NCBI GenBank assembly: GCA_000434835.1
Contig: FR881456.1
Coordinates: forward strand, 1 to 7,246
Origin: Clostridium sp. CAG:594
GTDB lineage: Bacteria; Bacillota_I; Bacilli_A; RF39; UBA660
Length of the DNA stretch: 7,246 nucleotides
Direction: 5' to 3'
The notes beneath the pieces were generated by a model. The model made no database searches. It was not told the origin of the DNA and saw nothing but the letters and a program-made list of their open reading frames with translations. Position numbers and translations under genes: made by a program. This document shows positions 1-4,618 of this stretch, one piece after another. How positions within the stretch are numbered: position 1 is the stretch's first letter; each line of letters opens with the position of its first letter.

Positions 1-60
1 TTTTTTAGTTTTATATAATAAAATATAAAACATAAAAAAAATGTCGTTTTATGACACTTA
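1..60. repeat. 60-bp intergenic direct repeat, copy 1 (left)
   Basis: This block matches positions 1461-1520 base for base without gaps at a constant offset of 1460, with six mismatches by my count (about 90% identity). The first 23 bases are identical in both copies, and so is the hairpin core from 42 to 59. Mismatches cluster in the middle (24-31), with single changes at 31, 41 and 60. The copy lies downstream of vanZ and contains its terminator. It begins at the window edge, so the repeat may extend further left. In copy 2 the equivalent outer edge is followed by the dinD ribosome site, so copy 1 may be the leader of another gene outside the window. Confidence 0.85.
34..59 (-). terminator. 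Rho-independent terminator of vanZ
   Basis: On the minus strand an AAGTGTC arm, a 7-nt loop (ATAAAAC) and a GACATTT arm are followed by a run of eight T residues (plus-strand A34-A41). The stem is about 7 bp with one G-T wobble. It starts 17 nt beyond the vanZ stop codon. It is weaker than its sister at 1495-1523, where the same stem is perfect, but position and T tract fit an intrinsic terminator. Confidence 0.7.
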
Positions 61-76
61 AAATAATAATAACTTA

Positions 77-535
77 CTAAGTTAATTTTTGCCTTTTATT
101 TATATATAATTTAATTTTGTAATAAATAAGTATTCCAACAAATGAGCCTAAGGTATCTATTAAAACATCACGTATTTCACAAGATCTTCCCATAACAAAT
201 AATTGATGGAATTCATCTGTACAAGCATATATAAAACAAAATAGACTAGAAAGCATAATAATACGCTTTATATTAAACGAAGATAATAAATTAATAGAAA
301 GTATGCCAAGTATTAAATAAACGCTAAAATGGGCTGTTTTTCTAATTATAAAGGTATATTTATCAATTAATTCATCTTTTTTATTATCTGTTAAATCATC
401 CTTAACAAAAATACTAGCTACCTTTACTATTACCCCATCACTTAGTTTAGATGAATCATCTGCCCTTTGATTAGAAAAACAAAATATTAAAATCATCCAT
501 AATATTAATAACATTAACTTAAATACTTTTTTCAT
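77..535 (-). CDS. VanZ-family membrane protein
   Basis: This is a 152-residue integral membrane protein of the VanZ-like family. Hydrophobic segments are visible at about residues 5-21, 70-86, 91-106 and 127-141. The family signature is clear: an FSNQ...SS motif right after the first segment (20-29), an RKTAHFSVY stretch (65-73), and TDEFHQLFVMGRSCEIRDVLIDTLG (106-130 region), which holds the DE-x-HQ, GR and D-x-x-x-D-T-x-G positions typical of VanZ proteins. The start at 535 is supported by an AAAAGGA ribosome site 10 nt upstream and a promoter beyond it. VanZ itself confers low-level teicoplanin resistance by an unknown mechanism, but most family members have no known role and resistance should not be assumed here. 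The gene follows dinD and lies between two 60-bp direct repeats. Length is normal for a compact VanZ protein. Confidence 0.88.
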   Translation of the reverse strand: MKKVFKLMLLILWMILIFCFSNQRADDSSKLSDGVIVKVASIFVKDDLTDNKKDELIDKYTFIIRKTAHFSVYLILGILSINLLSSFNIKRIIMLSSLFCFIYACTDEFHQLFVMGRSCEIRDVLIDTLGSFVGILIYYKIKLYINKRQKLT

Positions 536-545
536 AATTCTTTAT

Positions 546-552
546 TCCTTTT
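546..552 (-). promoter_or_regulatory. Ribosome binding site of vanZ
   Basis: The minus strand reads AAAAGGA, ending 10 nt before the ATG at 535. It supports that start codon. Confidence 0.6.
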
Positions 553-573
553 TAACTTTAAAATAACAACAAA

Positions 574-602
574 ATTATATCATCTTAATAAACTTTAGTA
601 AA
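574..602 (-). promoter_or_regulatory. Sigma-A-type promoter of vanZ
   Basis: A perfect TATAAT -10 element lies at 574-579. With a 17-bp spacer (580-596) it is preceded by a TTTACT -35 element at 597-602, four of six matches to TTGACA. Transcription would start near 567, giving a short leader of about 30 nt that contains the vanZ ribosome site. This means vanZ does not depend on dinD transcription. The -35 element lies inside a tandem 10-bp repeat (585-604). Confidence 0.65.
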
Positions 603-604
603 CT
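585..604. repeat. Tandem 10-bp repeat over the vanZ -35 element
   Basis: The plus strand reads TTAATAAACT (585-594) followed directly by TTAGTAAACT (595-604), two 10-mers with one mismatch. A period of 10 bp is about one helical turn, and the second copy covers the -35 hexamer, so a regulator site is possible. In such AT-rich sequence chance is a real alternative. A short palindrome, TATTAC-AAA-GTAATA, follows at 605-619. Confidence 0.4.
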
Positions 605-621
605 TATTACAAAGTAATATA

Positions 622-735
622 TCATTTACTAACTATTAATTTTTTATTTTCTTTTTCTAACTCTTTCAAACTCTTTTTAGGAGTTGGCATATCTTCTGGC
701 ATAGTTCCACCAATATCCTTTATTGCTTTTCTAAC
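622..735 (-). pseudogene. dinD: Out-of-frame conserved C-terminus of DinD
   Basis: In the -1 frame relative to the main dinD reading frame, positions 735 down to 622 encode 37 residues before a TGA stop. They begin VRKAIKDIGG, continue TMPEDMPTPKKSLKELE and end KENKKLIVSK. This matches the conserved tail of DinD proteins (the LGGTMPE-x-x-PTP...S-x-K-x-LE region known from E. coli DinD), so the segment belongs to the same gene. Joined to residues 1-228 of the main frame it gives a 265-residue protein, close to the usual length of about 270-275. The join falls exactly at the A_AAA_AAG heptamer at 735-741. A one-base deletion in the gene, a sequencing error in the A run, or true -1 frameshifting would all give this picture. 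Confidence 0.8.
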
Positions 736-1418
736 TTTTTTCCTACTTCATAATGTATATCACTAGCATTACTTTCTCCTTGCGCTTTATCTTTTAAAAG
801 CTTTTGTTTAGTTTGATTAATACGAAAAAGATTTGCAACTAACTCATCCTCATTCATATTATCTAAAATATCTTCTCGATATCTTAATTTCTTTCTTCTT
901 GCTATATCATTTGCAGTTTCACCACCATATAAACCTTTATATCCAGCATTATGAAATTTATCAAAGTTTCTAACACCTACATTCCTTGCAACCATGTTTA
1001 AAGAATAATTTCCTTTTTTAGTTAAGTTTCTTTGATAGAATCTTTTTTCATCTTCAGTTAACATTGAATACTCTTTTTCAGATAATTCTTGTTTTCTTGT
1101 TTGAATTGCAAAATAAGTTTGAGCAAGCGCAATAACCTTCATATGTGAATCGCCATTTTGTGCAATTAAATAACAAGCATAACGAGATAACTTATAATCT
1201 TTTATATTTCTCATCCCACCTTTTCCGTGTTGTATCAATTTGTCTACTTGGACAAATTGATCATTTGCATTTATATTTGAATTATTACACGCAGTAATTG
1301 ATTTATTAATTATACCATCAAACTTTCTCCATTCCTTATATTTAAAAGCAATTTGCAATTCTCTTGCTAGCCAATACTCTTTTCCTTCTTCATCAATATG
1401 TTTTATATCCTCAAACAT
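720..1418 (-). CDS. dinD: DNA damage-inducible protein D (DinD) family, truncated at the C-terminus by frame
   Basis: The 232-residue product belongs to the DinD family, named for an SOS-induced E. coli gene whose product is reported to affect RecA filaments. Recognisable stretches are FEDIKHIDEEGKEYWLAREL (2-21), the BRO-N-like core DYKLSRYACYLIAQNGD (74-90), YFAIQTRKQEL (102-112), GYKGLYGG (159-166), ANLFRINQT (195-203) and HYEVGKK (222-228). The last four residues, LEKQ, are not family-like, and the true tail continues in the -1 frame at 735-622. The ATG at 1418 is the first in-frame start but has no good ribosome site. A strong AAGGAGAGAG lies far upstream (1452-1461), where the codon at initiation distance is AAG (1446-1448). 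ATG there would give MNELKEYTEKMFEDIKH, a normal DinD N-terminus. Two independent defects suggest a decaying gene or sequencing errors. I see no GAAC-N4-GTTC-type LexA box in the leader. Confidence 0.85.
   Translation of the reverse strand: MFEDIKHIDEEGKEYWLARELQIAFKYKEWRKFDGIINKSITACNNSNINANDQFVQVDKLIQHGKGGMRNIKDYKLSRYACYLIAQNGDSHMKVIALAQTYFAIQTRKQELSEKEYSMLTEDEKRFYQRNLTKKGNYSLNMVARNVGVRNFDKFHNAGYKGLYGGETANDIARRKKLRYREDILDNMNEDELVANLFRINQTKQKLLKDKAQGESNASDIHYEVGKKLEKQ
735..741 (-). other. A_AAA_AAG slippery heptamer in dinD
   Basis: In the frame of the upstream coding region the minus strand reads GGA AAA AAG, so the heptamer A AAA AAG is in the phase used for -1 frameshifting in dnaX and several IS elements. 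A -1 slip leads straight into the conserved DinD tail, while continuing in frame adds only LEKQ before a TAA. I see no dnaX-like ribosome-binding stimulator about 10 nt upstream and no strong hairpin downstream, so regulated frameshifting is possible but unproven. Confidence 0.55.
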
Positions 1419-1451
1419 CTTTTCTGTATATTCTTTTAGTTCATTCTTAAA

Positions 1452-1460
1452 CTCTCTCCT
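1452..1460 (-). promoter_or_regulatory. Strong Shine-Dalgarno of dinD without a usable start codon
   Basis: The minus strand reads AGGAGAGAG. From the GGAG core the in-frame triplet 7 nt downstream is AAG (1446-1448), and the nearest ATG, 11 nt downstream at 1444-1442, is out of frame and reads ATG-AAC-TAA. The in-frame ATG at 1418 is 37 nt from the core, too far for direct initiation. The site therefore suggests that the original start codon has been lost, or that 1418 is reached by reinitiation after the two-codon ORF. Confidence 0.6.
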
Positions 1461-1520
1461 TTTTTTAGTTTTATATAATAAAACAACAAAAATAAAAAAA
1501 GTGTCGTTTTATGACACTTT
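1461..1520. repeat. 60-bp intergenic direct repeat, copy 2 (right)
   Basis: This is the second copy of the block at 1-60, in the same orientation and without gaps. It spans the LCP terminator and the leader of dinD. Within it, GTTTTAT (1468-1474) and ATAAAAC (1478-1484) form a 7-bp inverted repeat with a 3-base centre. The terminator loop on the minus strand is also ATAAAAC. The two copies bracket the dinD-vanZ pair, which is what a cassette inserted or duplicated through a repeated intergenic unit would look like. Confidence 0.85.
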
Positions 1521-1523
1521 TTT
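1495..1523 (-). terminator. Strong terminator of the LCP gene, nearly symmetrical
   Basis: AAAAAAGTGTC and GACACTTTTTT form a perfect 11-bp stem around a 7-nt loop. On the minus strand it is followed by a T tract (plus-strand A1494-A1500), so it should stop transcription leaving the LCP gene, whose TAA stop overlaps the base of the stem. Because the arms are flanked by A on one side and T on the other, the same hairpin could also work on the plus strand, but no plus-strand gene is seen. The hairpin core is shared with the vanZ terminator at 34-59. Confidence 0.85.
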
Positions 1524-2928
1524 ATTTTAATACTTCTTTTATTTTTAACTTAGCTTCATTTACCATATCATAGTTAGGATATGTAACATAGTCCTTTAAG
1601 GTACTTGAAGAATGAACTAAATCATTTCCAGCTGTACCATCTACAATTTGATAATCTATAGTCCAATCTTTAGGATTATCTATATAATTACTTATTAAAG
1701 AACTAACAATACTTCTAGATATATTAGTTTCATATAAATCACTTAATTCATTTAAAGTTTCATTATAATTAACTAAAGTTTTAGAACTTGCTAATTTCTT
1801 AAAAATTGCTAACATAATTTTTTGACAATTTTCTTGTCTTGCTTTATCACCACCATATAGATTTAATCTTTCTCTAGCTACCGTTAAAGTTTGAATTCCA
1901 TTTAAATGTTGGCAACCTTTTTTTACTCTAAACTTAACTCCCTTACTATCATCATAAGAGTCCTCTATTAAAGCATGAGTAGTTGTATAAGACTTATCCG
2001 AACAAAATTCTATACCACCTACATAATCAGTAATCTTAACTAAACTACTAGTATTAAATATTACTTGATAATCTATTTTAGTATCAAATAATTTTTCTAG
2101 TGTTTTTCTATTCATATCTTCACCATAAGCATTTATAAAACTTAATTTATCCTTTAAACCATTCTTACCTGGAACCTCTAAATAATAATCCCTTGGTATA
2201 CTAGTCATAAGAACAGTATTATTTTTAGTATTAATAGAAAGAATCATATTAAAATCCATTAGTTTAGCAAAATCACGACCCCCTATAAATACATTGAAAT
2301 TATCTGATTTACTATCCTTTGTTTTAATCTTCTTATATAAATTAAATTTATATATAATATCATAATCATCTCTTTTTAAATCCTTATTTAAACTAAATAC
2401 TATTTCATAACTAGAACTATCCATTAACATAAATCTATTAGTATTATTAGAAACACTAGAAATCATTTTATTTAAATCATTATAAGATACATTATTAACC
2501 TTATAAGACTTACTAAGCTTATTAAAAGCATCATCAATATTTAAAGTAGACTTATAAGTAGCAATATTCCCTTTTATATCTGATTCCTTATAATTATTCT
2601 TCTTAAGAGAAATTACATAATACTCAGTCTTAGATTCTATAACATTACTAAAAGACTTATTTAAATAACTATTAGTAACTGATAAATAATATATAAATAT
2701 TATATTTATAACAGAAGATAAAATAAGAATTATACTACTAATTACTTTAAATACTTTCCTTTTATTATTTAAAAGTACAATAAATATAGCTTGAATAAAT
2801 AATAATAATATTGATACTAATACACTATACTTAACTGGTAACATATCAATTTTAAATATTAAAAATATTAAAACCATTGCTATAATAAAACTTATTATAC
2901 TTAATATATTTCTTTTTTTAAATTTCAT
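1522..2928 (-). CDS. LytR-CpsA-Psr (LCP) family protein, CpsA/Wzg-like
   Basis: LCP enzymes transfer lipid-linked glycopolymers such as capsule or teichoic acid to peptidoglycan on the outer face of the membrane. This 468-residue protein has three N-terminal membrane segments (about 8-26, 33-53, 60-83), an extracellular accessory region (about 95-205) and an LCP core (about 210-380). That is the layout of the streptococcal CpsA/Wzg capsule proteins rather than the single-anchor LytR type. Visible core motifs are FNVFIGGRD (211-219), D225, the hallmark SIPRDYYLEVPG (243-254) with R246 and D247, LNGIQTLTVARERL (342-355) with R352 and R354, and GDKARQENCQ (360-369) with R364. The start at 2928 has an AGAAGG ribosome site 7 nt upstream and its own promoter. 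It follows ugd by 72 nt at the end of the polysaccharide operon, which fits attachment of that polymer. The exact acceptor and polymer are inferred. Confidence 0.93.
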   Translation of the reverse strand: MKFKKRNILSIISFIIAMVLIFLIFKIDMLPVKYSVLVSILLLFIQAIFIVLLNNKRKVFKVISSIILILSSVINIIFIYYLSVTNSYLNKSFSNVIESKTEYYVISLKKNNYKESDIKGNIATYKSTLNIDDAFNKLSKSYKVNNVSYNDLNKMISSVSNNTNRFMLMDSSSYEIVFSLNKDLKRDDYDIIYKFNLYKKIKTKDSKSDNFNVFIGGRDFAKLMDFNMILSINTKNNTVLMTSIPRDYYLEVPGKNGLKDKLSFINAYGEDMNRKTLEKLFDTKIDYQVIFNTSSLVKITDYVGGIEFCSDKSYTTTHALIEDSYDDSKGVKFRVKKGCQHLNGIQTLTVARERLNLYGGDKARQENCQKIMLAIFKKLASSKTLVNYNETLNELSDLYETNISRSIVSSLISNYIDNPKDWTIDYQIVDGTAGNDLVHSSSTLKDYVTYPNYDMVNEAKLKIKEVLK

Positions 2929-2961
2929 ATTAAAACCTTCTTTCTATTTCTTCATAATTTA

Positions 2962-2990
2962 ATTATACCAGTTATTGTTAGATGTTTAAA
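2962..2990 (-). promoter_or_regulatory. Extended -10 promoter of the LCP gene
   Basis: TATAAT at 2962-2967 is preceded by TGG (2968-2970), giving an extended -10 (TG-N-TATAAT). A TTTAAA hexamer at 2985-2990 lies 17 bp upstream and matches TTGACA at four of six positions. It sits in the 72-nt gap between ugd and the LCP gene, so the LCP gene can be expressed apart from the operon as well as by readthrough. Confidence 0.7.
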
Positions 2991-3000
2991 TAAGATTTTT

Positions 3001-4170
3001 TTAATCTCTTGCAAATAAATCCCTTGTATATACCTTGTTCATTACATCAGAAACATTCTCATCAAGTCTATTTACTATAATAACATCTGCAATATTTTTA
3101 AATTCATTTAAATCTTTTATTACTTTACTATTAAAGAAATTATCTTCTTTTAAAGTAGGCTCATAAACAACTACTTCTATACCTTTTGCTTTAATTCTTT
3201 TCATTACACCTTGAATAGCACTTGCTCTAAAATTATCAGAACCACTTTTCATAGTTAATCTATATATACCAACAACTTTTGGTTTTCTTTTGATAATTTC
3301 ATCTGCAATATGATCTTTTCTAGTTTTATTGCTTTCGACTATTGCACTAATTAAATTTTCTGGTACATCTTTATAATTAGCTTTTAATTGTTTTGTATCT
3401 TTAGGAAGACAATAACCCCCATATCCAAAACTTGGATTATTATAATGGTTACCTATTCTTGAATCTAAACAAACACCAGCAATAATGTCTTTAGTATTCA
3501 AACCTTTTAATTCTGCATAAGTATCAAGTTCATTAAAATATGCTACTCTAAGAGCTAAATAAGTATTTGCAAATAATTTAACTGCTTCTGCTTCAGTAGA
3601 ATTCATATATTTAACCACTACATCATCTTTTAAACAGTTATCTTTTAGTAAACCGGCAAATTCTTCAGCTCTCTTACTTTTTTCACCAACAATTATTCTA
3701 GATGGATATAAATTATCATATAATGCTTTACCTTCCCTTAAAAATTCAGGACTAAACATAATATTATCAATATTATATTTTTCTTTCATATTATTAATAA
3801 AGCCTACCGGAATTGTACTTTTAACAACCATAACAATATTGTCATCATTCATAGAAATAACTTTTTGAATTATATCTTCTACTGATGATGTATCAAAAAA
3901 GTTTTTTTCTTCATCATAATTAGTTGGTGTACTAATTATGACAAATCTAGCACCTTCAAATGCTTCTTTATAATCTAAAGTTGCTTTTAAATTCAAATTT
4001 TTTTCCTTAAAATATTTTTCAATATATTCATCTTGAATAGGACTTATCCTATTATTTATCATCTCTACTTTTTCAGGTATAACATCAAGTGCTACTACCT
4101 CATTATTTTGACTAAGTAATGTAGCTAGAGATAAACCAACATAACCAGTTCCTGCTACTGCTATTTTCAT
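3001..4170 (-). CDS. ugd: UDP-glucose 6-dehydrogenase
   Basis: The enzyme oxidises UDP-glucose to UDP-glucuronate with two NAD+ in the cytoplasm, supplying acidic sugar for capsule or other glycans. At 389 residues it matches the length of E. coli Ugd. Seen in order: the NAD-binding GTGYVGLSLA (7-16) with D29 at the end of strand 2, STPTNYDEE (80-88), KSTIPVGF (117-124), SPEFLREG (140-147) with E142, the central helix EAVKLFANTYLALRVAYFNE (195-214) with K198 and N202, the glycine loop and catalytic Cys254 in FGYGGYCLPKDTKQL (248-262), and the C-terminal KSGSDNFRASAIQ (308-320) with R315. All expected catalytic positions are present, so it should be active. Closely related UDP-sugar dehydrogenases (for example for UDP-ManNAc) are less likely given length and motifs. 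AGGTGG lies 4 nt before the ATG. It follows the acyltransferase by 23 nt with no promoter. Confidence 0.95.
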   Translation of the reverse strand: MKIAVAGTGYVGLSLATLLSQNNEVVALDVIPEKVEMINNRISPIQDEYIEKYFKEKNLNLKATLDYKEAFEGARFVIISTPTNYDEEKNFFDTSSVEDIIQKVISMNDDNIVMVVKSTIPVGFINNMKEKYNIDNIMFSPEFLREGKALYDNLYPSRIIVGEKSKRAEEFAGLLKDNCLKDDVVVKYMNSTEAEAVKLFANTYLALRVAYFNELDTYAELKGLNTKDIIAGVCLDSRIGNHYNNPSFGYGGYCLPKDTKQLKANYKDVPENLISAIVESNKTRKDHIADEIIKRKPKVVGIYRLTMKSGSDNFRASAIQGVMKRIKAKGIEVVVYEPTLKEDNFFNSKVIKDLNEFKNIADVIIVNRLDENVSDVMNKVYTRDLFARD

Positions 4171-4174
4171 TTAA

Positions 4175-4181
4175 CCACCTC
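4175..4181 (-). promoter_or_regulatory. Ribosome binding site of ugd
   Basis: The minus strand reads GAGGTGG with 4 nt to the ATG at 4170 (6-7 nt from the GAGG part). It confirms the ugd start. Confidence 0.65.
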
Positions 4182-4193
4182 TATCTTATCCTA

Positions 4194-4616
4194 TTATTTT
4201 ATTTTTTTTGCAGGAACACCAACCCAAGTTTCATTATTACCTGTACTTTTTAACAAAACTGCATTTGCTCCAATAATAGTATTTTCTCCTACTTCTAATA
4301 TCTTATTTTTAGAAATAACTTTACATCCTGCACATAATATTGCACCTTTTCCTATATATATTTTCTTCATATCACTATCTTCTATAGTTTTATTTATATC
4401 TGCTCTACCTATTGTAACATTCTGATAAATTTTAACATTATCTCCTATTATTGTATTAGGGTGTATAACAGTCCCAAAAGAATTATGTGGAAATTTTACA
4501 TTTTTTCCTATAATAACAGAAGGTGGAATATCTACTCCTCGTCTTAATAATAATCTATATATTATTTTATTCAGAATGTTATTTTTTCTAAATTTAATTA
4601 ATGTTTCAATTTTCAT
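4194..4616 (-). CDS. Left-handed beta-helix (hexapeptide-repeat) acyltransferase
   Basis: A 140-residue protein of the serine O-acetyltransferase/WcaB-like group of hexapeptide transferases, probably O-acetylating a sugar or polymer precursor with acetyl-CoA. Hexapeptide-type repeats run from about residue 30 (IPPSVIIGKNV, TIIGDNVKIYQNVTIG, KIYIGKGAILCAGCKVI, ILEVGENTIIGANAVLL) to the typical end WVGVPAKKI (131-139). H44 in KFPHNSFGTVIH aligns by eye with the catalytic His of CysE, although the Asp that precedes it in CysE is Pro here. The frame is open further upstream to 4721, but the start at 4616 is chosen because GAGGAGG lies 8 nt before it and the extra 35 residues would be translated from within wzx and do not look like this family. 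It begins 2 nt after the wzx stop, so translation is probably coupled. A role in serine metabolism is unlikely given the short N-terminus and the context. The substrate is unknown. Confidence 0.87.
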   Translation of the reverse strand: MKIETLIKFRKNNILNKIIYRLLLRRGVDIPPSVIIGKNVKFPHNSFGTVIHPNTIIGDNVKIYQNVTIGRADINKTIEDSDMKKIYIGKGAILCAGCKVISKNKILEVGENTIIGANAVLLKSTGNNETWVGVPAKKIK

Positions 4617-4618
4617 AT

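Noticed and set aside
77..535. Calling the VanZ protein a teicoplanin resistance determinant
   Set aside because: No vanA-type genes accompany it, and most VanZ-family proteins have no shown resistance role.
605..619. Palindrome TATTAC-AAA-GTAATA as a dinD terminator
   Set aside because: Six weak pairs and no T run on the minus strand. It is better kept as a possible operator half of the vanZ region.
1461..1500. A sigma-A promoter for dinD in the repeat (TATTAT/TATATA hexamers)
   Set aside because: No -35-like hexamer lies at 16-18 bp; the nearest is about 21 bp away within the terminator stem.
2990..3012. Possible terminator after ugd (AGATT...AATCT)
   Set aside because: The stem is only about 5 bp of mostly A-T pairs with no proper T tract, so readthrough into the LCP gene is likely.
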